A DNA stretch of 64,000 bases from the NCBI GenBank assembly GCA_902651635.1, contig CACRSC010001923.1:1182780-1246779 (forward strand), given 5' to 3'. Position numbers and translations under genes: made by a program. Numbering within the stretch: the stretch's first letter is position 1; each line of letters opens with the position of its first letter. Of the stretch, positions 24,970 to 35,816 are shown piece by piece. Below the pieces are notes generated by a model, which did not search any database, was not told where the DNA came from, and was given only the letters and a program-made list of their open reading frames with translations. This DNA comes from Mastigamoeba balamuthi (Eukaryota; Evosea; Mastigamoebida; Mastigamoebidae).

Positions 24970-25655
24970 TCAGACACACCAGCCACGGCCAATGCGGTAA
25001 GCCACAAGCCAGTCGAAGTCTGGCTCCTCGGGGCAGTCGCTGGGGTGGTGGCACCATACCTCAGACCCGTTATAAAGCACGTACCGATACGGCCACCGGC
25101 AGTACATTCCGGCGCAGTCCTCGTGCAGTTCGCAGTGCTCGCCCGCGGCGCACTTGCGGAAGCAGGTGTGTCCGCAGTCGATGTCGGTCTCGTATTCAGA
25201 AGGGTCCCAGATGCCGTTGTAGCAGTGCGCCCACGTGTTGTCGCTGCGGCACGTGCAGTTGTTCTTGGAGTGCCTATCCAGTTGACCCACTCGCAGTCGT
25301 CCTTGGTCAGGCAGCGGCTGTCGCCCACAGGGCAGCATAGCCGCTTTTTGTCCGTGGTCAGGCCCGGGTCGCACTCGGAGCTCAGCTTGCAGCTGTCCCA
25401 GCGCTTGGCAGAGCCCCCACGCTCGGCGATGCAGTCGCAGTTGCGGGGCTCGGGGGCCTTCTCGATCCAGTTGACCCAGTCGCAGTCGTCCATCGTCAGG
25501 CAGCGCCGGTCGCCCACGTGGCAGCACACGGGCTTCCCCTGCACCGGCGTCGGGTCGCAGTCCGCAGTCGACGAGCAACCGCCCCAGTGCGGAACTGTCC
25601 CGGCGCAGGAGCCGATGGCGAGTAGACTGAGGACGAGGGCCTGTGGCGCTCTCAT
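24970..25655 (-). pseudogene. Secreted Cys-rich repeat protein, copy 1, with one-base frameshift
   Basis: Starts MRAPQALVLSLLAIGSCAGT, a good signal peptide. Two tandem repeats of about 45 residues follow: WGGCSSTADCDPTPVQGKP, CCHVGDRRCLTMDDCDWVNW and CKLSSECDPGLTTDKKRLCC, PVGDSRCLTKDDCEWVNWI. The pattern is C-x5-C-D-P-x(8-9)-C-C-x-V-G-D-x-R-C-L-T-x-D-D-C-x-W-V-N-W-I. Compared with copy 2 (53536-54153) the frame then slips by one base near 25275-25277. The family-like tail continues in another frame (NNCTCRSDNTWAHCYNG, DIDCGHTCFRKCAAGEHC, YRIGRGWCV) to a stop at 24970. Either a sequencing error or a recently broken gene. I do not recognise the repeat family. The location is predicted to be extracellular or in a secretory compartment. 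Confidence 0.7.
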
Positions 25656-26068
25656 TCTTACCGAAAGCAAACCGCAAAAATTCTGAACCCTTCGGCTCAG
25701 TAGCCCTGCTATCTGTGACGTTGCATGGTTATCTCTGGTGTGAGGGACTGAAGAGGGGCAGAATGGACTACTCACTGATGACTAAGCCTGTTGATTTTTC
25801 TCTCAATTTTGGCGATCAACTTTGTCGTTTTGCGGTTGCAGCGGCAGGGGTGTAAACCCCCAGCTGCGGCTCCTGGTGGCCCGTGGGAGGATTTCAGTTA
25901 CGTCAGAGATCATACGCCTCTGGGGCCTCGTACTCCCTGACCTGACGTCATATCACCCATATTGGGAATGTGTGCGAGTAGGGCCTTCGGGCTCCGCACT
26001 GCAGAGTAGCCAACAGGGGGTTGCTTGTAGGTTGTCTCTTAAGAGGCTAAGTTTGCTACATGATGATG
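25656..26068. other. Intergenic, downstream of adenylyl cyclase and upstream of Cys-rich gene
   Basis: 413 bp between two minus-strand genes. It is moderately AT-rich on the left half. No coding or structured feature is evident. Confidence 0.45.
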
Positions 26069-29000
26069 TCACTGGCTGTGGTGCTGGGCAGACAGCTGTG
26101 ACTGCGTCGCTGTGATGCACAGGTTGAGGTCCTTCTCCACCGCGCTGGTCGCTGGCGGCAGCCGTCTCTGGTTGGCCCCCATGAACGACATCTTCGCTGG
26201 CGGCGCCTGCCCGTCGGACCTCAGCGTCGGCGGCGCCGCCATCGTCTGCGACAGCGACCTCCCGCGCGTCCGCAGCTCGCCCAGCCCCGCCGCCGGCACC
26301 CCCGTGGCCGCGTCGACGCTGACCGAGCGCTCCTTGCGTATCTCGCTGGCCGTCGCCTGCTGCATCGCCATCGTCGACAGCGTCGACTTTACGTGCGGCA
26401 CAGGCGACCCGATCCGCGGCAGCTGCGGCGCGATGGGCCGCGGCGACCGCGGCGACGGCAGGGGCAGCGGGCTGCGCGGTGGCGAGACGTCGTCGCGCGC
26501 CGACGTGTCGAGCGACTGCGTCATCGGCATGCGGTGACGCTGCACCACGTGGGCCCCCGGGGCCGAGGGCACAAGGAACGTGTCGTAGTCCGCCAGCGAC
26601 AGCCCGCCCTCGACCTCCACGTGCTTCCGGGACCCCAGCTTGCTCTGGGCCTCGAGCTGCGCCCTGAGCTGGTCCCGCTCCGTCTTGGCCTGCAGGGGTG
26701 GGCAGTGAGACACGCGGAGCACCTCGACTGTGGAGAGCGCCCCGACCTGCTCGAGGGCTCCCTCGAGGCTGTGCGCCTTCTCCTTGAGCCTCGTGCACTT
26801 GGCCTCCCACTTGCACTGCTTGTCCTCGAGCTCCCCCTGTGCTTTTTGCAGTCCCTCCTCCAGCACTTTGATACGGCTGTGCACAGGGCGCCAACCGGTA
26901 AGTGAGAGGTCGAGACTGAGTTGGGGCAATCCGTATTTTCACTTTTGGAGTACTAAGACGAGGGTGACGAGTTCCAGCCCGCTGCCCGTCATCTGTCTGG
27001 CGGGCCGGCGGTCCTTTGAGTTCTCCTCATTGAGCTTGGCGAGCAGCTCGGGCTGCCAAGGGGTGGTGTTAGCGGGCTGGCTCTGTGGGAGCCTCACACT
27101 CTCTGCGTACGTCCGGCATTGCGGCCTTGGCCTCGGCGAACAGGTCGTGAAGGATCTTCGACTCCTTCGAGACCTCGTCCCGCTCCTTGGTGACGCGCTG
27201 TAGCTCCTCCTCGAGCTCCTTGACCCTGTCGCCACACTGCTTGGCCTGCTTGTCCGCCTCTGCGCTTTTAGCCTGCAGTTCCGGTAACGTTACTGGAACT
27301 TATCTAATTGTATGGATGTGGGGTACCCGCAGTGCAGCAGACTCCTCCTCCCTCTCGCTCTCCCCGCGCATCAGTTGGACCAGAGTAATGCTGTGGAGAG
27401 ACGTCAGAATCGGCACGCAGGTGCCGGGAAGCGCACGAGATGCCCGTGAGCTTCTGCTTCAGAGAGAGGACCTCCCCGTGGATGTGCGTCACCTTGGACT
27501 GCTCCGACGCTGCACAGGTGCGCTTGTTCAAGCCGAGTGTGCAAGTGGAGGTGTTGCATACCAGGTACTCTGCTGGCCAGCTCCTTCACGAGGTGCTCAA
27601 GACTCAGTAGCTCTGGGAGCAGCGACTCCAGGCTCTGCGCGTCTGCTGCTTGGTCCTGCGTGTGCTGTGTTAGCCTCCAGTTCCGGGGACGTGGGGTGAG
27701 AAACAGAGGACGCCGCACAGGAGACACGAGTGCTCCCTCGCTCTTCTCATGCAGCAGCTGGTTTTTGGACGCATCCGCGGTGGTCTTGGGCGGCGGAAAC
27801 GATCTTCCCTTGAGGGCCACCGGAAGCATCTGGACAATCCTCTCCTTGTTCTTGAAGCCCTGCCCTCAACCGTCAGGACTGTATGGAAGTTGAGGGCACT
27901 CACCTTGAGCTCAAATTCCCCGACGACCCCAGAGACGACGCCTGCCATGTCGCCTTTGACGAGATCCCACATGGGCGCCGAGAGCAAGATCTGTCCTCCG
28001 TGCGCGAGGTTCGCTATCCGCGCAGCCTTGTTGACAGCCCTGTTCAAACCCAAGAGAAAAACTGGTGAGAATCGTGGGCTGATGGAAACTCGGCGCACAT
28101 TCCGAAGAAGTCTGCTCGCCCAGTGATCTTGTCTGTCTGCCTGTGGACCTCCCCGCAGTGCACGCCCATGCGCACGCGCAGGCCCTTAAAGAGCAGGTCG
28201 CCGTCGACGGTGCGCTCCTCGCGCGCGTGAGAGGACTGCAGGATGAGCGGCGACCAGTCCGTCGCCAGCAGCGCCTCCTGGCTCAGCGCGCACCACCGCG
28301 CCGCTGCCTGCGGCGTCTCGAACGCTGCCATCATGGCGTCGCCCTCAGTCTTGACCTCGTACCCGTCGACCGCGAGCAGGTTGTCCCGCAGAACAGTAAA
28401 GTGCTGCTCGAGCGCACTGCGGGTTTCAGAATTGCACGCCCGGTCAGAGCTGGTCGCTGTTGCGGCGCTGAATCGGACATTCTCATGGCAGCGGGGTTGG
28501 ACTCCCACTGCTCGGTGCTGCCCTCGATGTCCGTGAACGCGATCGCGACGGTTTTGCCGGTCGGCGGTCTAACCGACGAGGTACCCATTTTTGTACGGCC
28601 AAAAAGATCCGGTCTCCCTTCGTTCCTGCGTGCGTCAGTCAGCTGGGAAAGAGACGCTCGCATTGCGGTGAAGGGGACTACCGCATGTCCAGTTGGTTCG
28701 ACAGCGTGGCGATCTTGGCGTTGGCGGAGGACAGAGAGGCCTCGAGCTCCGAGTTGCGGCGGGACAGCGCGTCGTTGTTGCGCATCGCCTGCTCGAGCCG
28801 CTCCTTCGACTCCTTCCGCAGCGTCTGCAGCTCCTCGACTGTTGCCGCCAGCTTCCTCTCGGTCTCCCAGCGCTTCTCTGCCGACTCTGGGGTCTCGGCC
28901 ATCGGCTGCATTTGCTGCAGTAGCTCCCTTTTTTCCTGCTGGTCTTTTGACTGGAATTGCGGAGAGGAGGGGGGCTGTTCAGCGCGTTTCAGTGCGGTTA

Positions 29001-29846
29001 TGGGAACGTGCCTCGGTCTTTAGCTTAGAGAGGTTGCGCTGGGCAACGACAGTCTCTGCACGGGCAGCGGCGAGTGCGTCCTGGAGCTGCCCGATTTTCC
29101 TGTTGCTGTCGATCGACTCGTTGTGGAGCTCCTGGATCTGCTCCTTGAGGCTGCGCAGCTCCGCGTTGGCCTGGTCGAGCGCCTTCTGCGCGGGGTGCTC
29201 CTCGAGCAGCACGCGCGACTCCTGCAGCGCGTCCTGCAGCTCCTGGGTCTGCCCCTGCAGCTCCCGGACTTTTGTGCGCCACTCCTTGCGCTCGTTCTCG
29301 AGCTTCGTGTCGCTCTTGCCATACTTCGCCTCGAGTTCCCTCAGCTTCTCGGCGAACGTCTCTCTGTCTTTCGCCAGCTGCTGCACCAGCCTGCATTTTT
29401 TGCCGTATTTGGGCGCGTTTCTCTCGTTGAGAATTGCCGTGACGAGGGAAAACGCGCTGTTCGTGGCGGAGAGCTGTGCCTGTTGAACAGCGGGTACGGC
29501 ACGGGGTCCTTGGACGCCTGCGTCTGCCCCAGCGACGCCTCCGTGGCGCGCCTGACGTACTTCTCGAGCTCCTCTCTGGGCATGTTTGCGACCTCTGCGG
29601 CAGACGGGGCGCCTGTGCTGCTCTGCTCGGGCGCTGTGAGACCCCGCTGGAGGCCCTTGCGGGTGGGCGCCTCTGCCTACGCACGAGGAAGTCCGCGAGG
29701 TCGCCCTCCCTGGCCCGGGGGCCTGGCGAGGGGTCCCTGGTTGCCTGTCCCGACGGGTCCGCAGCCAGCGATACTGAGCGCTGGCTCACGTTCACCTGCG
29801 ACCTGCGGCCCCTGCGGGTCGCGGTGAGGCTTGCTCCCTCGGACAT
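26069..29846 (-). CDS. Coiled-coil soluble adenylyl cyclase (class III), predicted active
   Basis: Start MSEGASLTATRRGRRSQVNV. A long coiled coil follows (LAKDRETFAEKLRELEAKYG, LKEQIQELHNESIDSNRKIG, SAEKRWETERKLAATVEELQ, ELEASLSSANAKIATLSNQL), then a complete class III cyclase domain at about 27900-28600: KTVAIAFTDIEGSTEQW (first metal Asp), YEVKTEGDAMMAAFET (second metal Asp), GLRVRMGVHCGEVHR, GRADFFG and, after an intron, AVNKAARIANLAHGGQILLS. The Lys of V-K-T-E-G-D and the Asp of R-A-D-F-F-G are the residues that select ATP over GTP, so I call it an adenylyl cyclase. More coiled coil follows (VKELEEELQRVTKERDEVSK, LQKAQGELEDKQCKWEAKC), then a Ser/Pro-rich tail with FMGANQRRLPP; stop at 26069. 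No TM segment. A dozen or so exons; boundaries approximate. Confidence 0.88.
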
Positions 29847-30458
29847 CTCTGTGCGGCGGCCAGGCGGCGGGGCGTGGAGGCGTTGGAGGGGGCGCAGACG
29901 TGCTGGGTCAATAGAGTAACAGCTGCTAATTAAAGCAGGCGGTGATCGCACGGAAATATCTCGGGCCTCTCGGGTCTTCTGCGCATGACCCGAAGCGGGC
30001 GGCGGAAATAGAATCGATTTCGGTGACCTCCTCTAAGAGCCTTTGCCGGCATTGGGGCTGGCGGGCTAGGCGGGCGGTGGAGAACCGCGGGCTCATTTTT
30101 CCGGAGCTCGGCTGGCGGGCACTCCCAAGCCCTGTTGGGGCCGCCACGGTGAGCCCGGGGCGATGCAATGCCCAATCCAGTAGGGCCACGCCAAGCCGGC
30201 AATAGCCCTTTGCGCCCTGGCCAATCATGTCAGGCATTCCTCACCGCGGTCGTGCGAGTTGATTGTCCGGCTCGTGCTCCATCCCGCCGACATGTGGCGT
30301 CCGCCCTCTTGGCCTCTGCGCGGCTGCCAGTACCTCGTCGATCAGATGGGCTGCTGGGGCGTTCGCGCATTCGCACGGGCACCACTGGTCCAAAAAGAGG
30401 CAGCACGGGGCCTTTGTTGTGCTCACTCGGTAGTGCCCACCGCACGCCTCGGCCCGCC
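29847..30458. other. Intergenic between SAR1 and the adenylyl cyclase
   Basis: 612 bp, moderately GC-rich. All frames are short or antisense-like and none resembles a protein. It includes the cyclase promoter and the SAR1 3' end. Confidence 0.5.
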
Positions 30459-31124
30459 TCACAGGTACCCCGCCAGCCACTTGAACGCCTGGTCGACACC
30501 CCGGCGCTGGGCCAGGCTGCACATGAACAGCTCCACAGGGCGCACCTCGGGCCCCGAGAGCCCGGGCCCGTACCCGGCCGTGCGGACGAGCCCCAGCGCC
30601 TTGCGCAGCTCCGCCTCGCAGGCGCTGCCCTGTATGTCCGTCTTGTTCCCCAGCACCGCGATCGGCACGCTGGGCCCCGTCTGCCCGCCCGCCAGCAGCC
30701 CGTCCAGCTCCTTGCGCGCCTCGGCGAACCTCCCCGAGTCGAACGAGTCCACGAGGAACACAATGGCGTCGGCCCCTGAATATCAAATCTTGAATTGGAT
30801 TTGTTTCGCCAAAATTCAATTGAATCGATTGATAGCGGGGGTACCCATCGAGTAGTCGACCCACAGGCGGCGCAGGGCGTCCTGGCCGCCGAGGTCGAAG
30901 GCAGCGAAGGTCATCCCGGCGGCCCGGAACTCCTCCGAGACGGGGCGGGCTGTGGGGAGGCAGTGGACGAGCGTGCCGTAGCGCAGCAGGTGCAGCAGAG
31001 TGCTCTTGCCCGCGTTGTCGAGGCCCACAAAGACCACCCGGGCACGCTTGTTGGCCAGCCACGACCACAGCCACTCCCGCACCCACCCCAGGCTGCTCGC
31101 CAGCGTGCTCAGCAGCGACTCCAT
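30459..31124 (-). CDS. SAR1: SAR1-type small GTPase of COPII vesicle formation
   Basis: Two exons. The first (ATG at 31124) reads MESLLSTLASSLGWVREWLW, an amphipathic N-terminus like the membrane-inserting helix of SAR1. It continues with the P-loop GLDNAGKSTLLHLL, switch 1 LPTARPVSEEFRAAGMTF and FDLGGQDALRRLWVDYS. After an intron at about 30778-30850 come ADAIVFLVDSFDSGRFAEAR, VPIAVLGNKTDIQGSA, ELRKALGLVRTAGYG, PVELFMCSLAQRRGVDQAFK and WLAGYL, stop at 30459. The F-K/R-W-L-x-x-Y-L/I end and R-P-V-E-L-F-M-C-S are SAR1 hallmarks. The catalytic His of the D-L-G-G-H motif is Gln here, as in ARF proteins. By family it recruits the COPII coat at the ER. The intron is very AT-rich and can fold back on itself. 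Confidence 0.9.
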
Positions 31125-31358
31125 ATAGTCTGATGGGGAGAATCGATCCCTTGCTGGGTGTTTCAGTTCTCCTTCCGTTGTGAGAAGACGATTCGCAGCG
31201 GCGATATTTTTCTGCTCCGATACAGTGACCACGTCGTGGGCCCGCTGACTTGCCCTTTTCTCCGGGGGTGATGCTCTTTGTTTCTTGCCCACACAAGAGA
31301 ATCGTATCTCCGCCACGTCTGCTGCGCCGTTCGTTGCTCTCGCACAAGAGTTGTTTGG

Positions 31359-31781
31359 ATGGCGCCCATCCGCGGCTCGCGCGTGATCACGGACGAGGTG
31401 CTGCTGCGCTCCCTGCGGGAGGGACCCGCCTGCAGCCGCGGGCCTCCGTGCGGCCAGTCGATGCTGCCCCCAGCGCTCCCCGATCCCGTCTCTGCCTCTG
31501 TATCCACTGTATCCACTGTATCCACTGCCTCTGCCTCTGCCTCTGCCCCCCCTGCCGCTGCTGCCTCGGCTGAGGGGCCGCAGCAGGGGCTGGCAGCGGC
31601 CGTCGGGGCGTGCGCGGGGCAGGGCGTGTGGGGGAGCGTCGTCGAGGCGGCTGCGGGGCCGGTGGCCAGGTGGGCGCTGGCAGCGATGCCGTGGGGGCTC
31701 GTGCCCGGCGGCTGGGCCAAGGTGCTCGCCGCTGCAGCGCTGGGCGGGCCGCCCTGCGCTGCCGGGAGGTCCGCCCTGTGA
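31359..31781 (+). CDS. Hypothetical low-complexity protein
   Basis: Open frame of 140 codons starting MAPIRGSRVITDEVLLRSLR. It has a Cys/Pro stretch, a Val-Ser-Thr and Ala-Ser repeat made by a 9-bp tandem repeat (near 31501-31528) and a CTGCCT-type repeat, then a mildly hydrophobic Ala/Trp-rich C-terminus (VARWALAAMPWGLVPGGWAK). It lies between the divergent SAR1 gene and the SET gene. The non-repetitive N-terminus and a plausible promoter position favour a real gene, but I recognise no family and the GC-rich context makes chance frames common. Confidence 0.4.
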   Translation: MAPIRGSRVITDEVLLRSLREGPACSRGPPCGQSMLPPALPDPVSASVSTVSTVSTASASASAPPAAAASAEGPQQGLAAAVGACAGQGVWGSVVEAAAGPVARWALAAMPWGLVPGGWAKVLAAAALGGPPCAAGRSAL

Positions 31782-31992
31782 CCGGCTGGGGGGCCCCTAG
31801 CAATTGTCTGTAGCAATTGAATGCGGATGGCTCGCTGGCCGCCCCCCGCTCCAACGCACCACGCCCGCGATGAGAGACGAGAGTGTACACTACGCACTAA
31901 GCAGATATAATGAGAATAGGATTTGCGGGCTGCATCCCGACGATTCGAAGATTCTCGCTCCAGATTTTTATGGTGGCAGGCGGCGCCAAAAG

Positions 31993-33898
31993 ATGAGCGC
32001 GGACGAGCCCATCGTGATCATCAGCGACGACGACGAGGACGCTCCCCCCGCTGCCCCCGCTGCCCCTGCTGCCCCTGCTGCCCCCGCGGCGCCCTCCCCC
32101 GTGAAGCCCGACACCCTCGTCGTGTCCGACGACGCCGACACGCCCATGCCCGACGCCCACGACGACGGAAACGACGTAAACGACGACGACGACGCTCTCA
32201 GGGTCGTGATCGACGAGCGCAGCGGGTCGCCGGACCCCTGCGTCGTGGCGCTGGGCCCCGCGCCCGAGGAGATACTCGACTGGTGCCTCGCGCGCATCGG
32301 CGACTGCGGCGACGCTGCGCTCGTGCCGCCCGCGCCCGCGGTCGACGCGCTGCGCCGCCTCTGCGCCGGCGGCCGCGAGCCCGCCACCGACGCGGCCCTC
32401 GCGCGCCTCGCCGCCGAGGCCGTCGACGGCGGCCGCGTCAGGCCCAGCGTCGCCCTCGCCGCCGCCGTCTCCACCGCCGCGTACCGACCGCTGCGCGACG
32501 CCTGCGTCGCCGTCTTCGCAGCGGGCAGCGCGCACGTCAAGGCCGAGGGCCCCGCGGGCCACGACGCGGGCCTCGCCGAGCGCTACCTCATGGCGTTCGA
32601 GAACGCGATGCGCAGCGAGACGGACGGGACGGCGCCCGACGCTGCGGAGCTCGAGACGGTCGCGCACTTCCTCGCGCAGGCCGAGGAGGGCCGCAGGGAA
32701 GCAGCCGGGCGCGAGGGCCTCGTCGCGGTGCTGCCCGCGGGCACGGCGCACGCGACCGAGGTGCTCGTCGTCAACGCGGTGCCGGGCATGCAGTCGCCCA
32801 GCATCGCGGGCATCGAGTGGCTGCAGAGGAACAGGCCGTCGCGCGACGTGCGGCGGCTCATGGAGGGCGCAGAGGACGCGGTGGCGGGGTGCTCGTGCGC
32901 GGGCGCGGCCTCGGGGAGCGCCTGCAGCGCCGGGGCGTGCGAGTGCGTGCAGGAGACGCTGCTGCACTGGAAGGAGCGGTTCTCGCCGTCGCCGTGGGAG
33001 GTGAGGGTGCTGACGTCGCCGTACAGCGCCGACGGGCACGTGCTGCTGCCAGAGGGCAGCTGCATCTTCGAGTGCAACAGGTTCTGCAGCTGCGGGCCCG
33101 AGTGCCCCAACCGGCTGATACAGCGCGGCCCCACGTTCCGCCTGGAGGTGCGATCCCAGCAGCGCCGGCGGGGTTGGGCCCCGCGAGGTAACGTGCGTGC
33201 CGTGCAGGTGTTCATGACAGAGACCAAGGGGTGGGGCTTGAGGTCGCCCGAGCCGATAGAGAAGGGCAGGTTCGTGTGCGAGTACATTGGCGAGCTCATC
33301 ACCACCACAGAGGCCGACCAGTACGCCAGCTTGGCCTGGGCCAGCACTGCCTTGCCTTCCAGCGCAGGGCTGACCGCAACTGCTCTTTGCAGGCGAAAGG
33401 GGTCAAAGTACTTGTTCGACCTCGACCTCGACTCTGACGACTTCACGTGCGCCAAAGAGAAAGTTGCGACGTCGCTCCCCTAGCTCACTGCCACCCCCCG
33501 CGAGCAGGATCGACGCCGAGAAGGCTGGGAGTGTGTCCCGTTTTATCAACCACTCGTGCAACCCCAACCTCGCCAAGTACTTCGTGAGTAGATCCCACAC
33601 ACCTCGACGCCAGGCACCGAGGCGCTCACATAAGGGGTGGTAGTTCTGGGTCAACCACCAGGACAAGAGGGCGCCCCGTGTCGCGTTCTTCAGCCTGAAG
33701 GACATCCCGCCGAACGAGGAGCTGTCGTTCGACTACCAGACGACCATGGGGACCAGGAGGAAGGGGACGAGCGGGAGGGGCAGAAGGCGCAGGGGGAGGG
33801 GCGGGGCCAAGACCTCGGCACCTACACACTCGACTTCTGTGTCTCCCTGCCTGGGCGAGTGCCACTGCGGAGACCCGAGGTGCCGCGGAATCTTCTAA
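31993..33898 (+). CDS. SET-domain histone methyltransferase, SUV39/H3K9-like
   Basis: Start MSADEPIVIISDDDEDAPPA, then an acidic, Ala/Pro-repeat N-terminus and an Ala-rich helical middle. The pre-SET zinc cluster is CSCAGAASGSACSAGACECV ... CIFECNRFCSCGPECPNRLI. The SET domain starts after a short intron: VFMTETKGWGLRSPEPIEKG, FVCEYIGELITTTEADQY and KYLFDLDLDSDD, then after introns AGSVSRFINHSCNPNLAKYF, PRVAFFSLKDIPPNEELSFD and YQTTMG. A basic spacer (RRKGTSGRGRRRRGRGG) and the post-SET Cys motif CHCGDPRCRGIF end the protein at 33896-33898. N-H-S-C, E-L-S-F-D-Y and C-x-C-x4-C are the catalytic and zinc-binding signatures. Pre-SET plus post-SET is the SUV39/G9a arrangement, so H3K9 is the likely target; no chromodomain is visible. 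Confidence 0.92.
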
Positions 33899-34122
33899 AT
33901 GGATGACTGCTTATTCTGTGTTGTGACTCAAGGCAGGCAATTCCTGGACCCAGGCCGATCCGAGAGAAGATCCTGGTATCTAATGGGGGTTGGTTCAGCT
34001 TGGTATGCAATCAAAAAGCGACTGTATAGCGCCTTCTTGACTCGTGTTGCGGGCCGTGGAGGAGGGGGAGATAGGCAAACAACAAAAAAGGGGAGGGAAT
34101 GCGTGTGCCGCTCGGTCGTTCC

Positions 34123-35517
34123 TCATACGTCCATGGCGTCGTCGTCGACGCCGAACTGCAGCTCCTCCGAGGCGATTTGGCCTCCGCGTTGCTGGCATCT
34201 CACCGTGAAGAAGAGGATGCGCCTGAGGCTCTTGTTGAAGAAGAAGTAGTTCACGGCCCACCTGGCAGCAGAGAATCAATTGAATATCTCGGAAAAGAGA
34301 TATTGAGAGATATTGTGGAACAAACAGGCTGTCGTCCTCGGCGAAGGGGTCGTCGTCGGGGGACGGGATGAAGGAGTAGATCTCGCACTGCTGCATCTGG
34401 ATCTCCTTGTCCATCGCCGTCCACATCTTCGACCTCACCTCTGCTTGGCGTTTGCGCCACTCTGTCAGCTTGGCGGCACGCGGCAGTGGCTGGCGTGCCA
34501 GAGTAGTCCGGTATTGTGGGGCTCAGCCGTCCGTCCACGTCCGCCAGCACCTCGCTGACGTGCACCTTGGAGAAACTTTCGGGCCTCGCGTCGCTGCCCG
34601 TCCATACCCAGATCAGGTTTAATTCAACCGTTGATGCTCTGAGAAAATCAATGGAAAAGAAGTCGAAAAGGCGGGATGGACGGGGGAGTTTCCCCACGTG
34701 AAGTCGTAGTCGGGGAATATCGCGTTGAGGGCGGCGACGAGGTGCGTCAGCGTCGTGCGGCTGGTCTGGAGGCTCAGCGGGCCGTACGGCGACGTGCCCA
34801 TGGCGAGGGCGTCCGTGCCGGCCGCCGCGCAGCCCGGGACCGCGATGGCCGACCCGATGGGCGTCACCAGCACGACGGGCGCGGACCCCGCGGCGCTCAT
34901 CAGCCCGCCCACGGGCGGCGACCTCACGCCGTCGGGGTCCTGCTGCGGGCGCGCAGGTGTGCGTGGTGGTGCCCCCCGCATCAGACAACGCAGCCCGCGC
35001 AGTGCGATTTCTGGGAAATTACAAGGAAACAATAACAAACGCCCCCGGAATTGCGGACAGCAAAAGAAAAAAAACCCTCACGAGCGCGCGGGGCCCACCA
35101 CAAAACGGCCAGCGAAATGAATGGACGAGGCGGGACTTTCCCCCGCTGGGAAGATGGTGCAGCGGGAGAGCGTTTTACCCCAACCGCCACAGGCGCAGAT
35201 ATTTTTCCGGCTAATCAGTATTTTGGGTGCCGGTTATAATGTAAAGCGGCGTCGAGAAGAGGGGAGAGAGAGGGGCGGCTCACCCTCGCGGCGACCGCCG
35301 CCGCGCGGTACAGCTTGCGGTCCGACCCCGAGCGCTTGCCTGCGCGGCCGCAAGACGCGGTGAGAAGCGGTGAAGAAGCGCTGGGAGAGGCGGTGGTGGG
35401 GGGGAGGGCCGGACAGGAGTAGGCCTCGAGGCGGCCGTTGATGGTGCAGTCGGAGCACTCGATGCACGAGAGCCACTCGTTGAGCTCCACCAGCGTGGGG
35501 ACGTCCAGGAATTTCAT
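34123..35517 (-). CDS. MAF1: MAF1, repressor of RNA polymerase III
   Basis: Begins MKFLDVPTLVELNEWLSCIE at 35517, followed by the conserved G-R-I/L-E-A/S-Y-S-C motif (NGRLEAYSC). Later exons read LTHLVAALNAIFPDYDFTWG, FSKVHVSEVLADVDGRLS, KMWTAMDKEIQMQQCEIYSF and PSPDDDPFAEDDSLF. The last exon, WAVNYFFFNKSLRRILFFTV then CQQRGGQ and the acidic end ELQFGVDDDAMDV, stops at 34123-34125. The MAF1 signatures M-K-F-L, P-D-Y-D-F, W-x-A-x-D-x-E-I and N-Y-F-F-(Y/F)-N-K are all found in order. About five introns. Those at about 34265-34325 and 34615-34670 are AT-rich, and the first holds a perfect 8-bp inverted repeat. By family it links nutrient/TOR signals to tRNA and 5S synthesis. Confidence 0.93.
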
Positions 35518-35816
35518 CTGCGCGCGCGCGTTACGCTTCTCCCTTCTTTTTTACTTCCCTTTTTTTCTTCTTTATGAACGGTTTTCGTGATAATTTAAAG
35601 ATGAATCTGGATTCTCGGGATACCCTGGGTCCGACAAGGCGGCTCTCCTGGGCTCGACCACTTTGCACATCTCCGTTGAAGCGGGGCACTGGGAGCTGTA
35701 CAGCATCGCGGTGCACCGGAGTGGATATCGGTGCTCGTTTCCGCAATCAAGTGGATCCGAAATATCTCTAGATACGCCTTCCATATCTTCAGGAACAGAG
35801 TGCTTGCCTCGCTTCA

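Noticed and set aside
31923-33191. Arginine-rich 422-codon frame over the SET gene
   Set aside because: Out-of-frame shadow of the Ala/Asp-rich SET protein; the SET motifs lie in the other frame.
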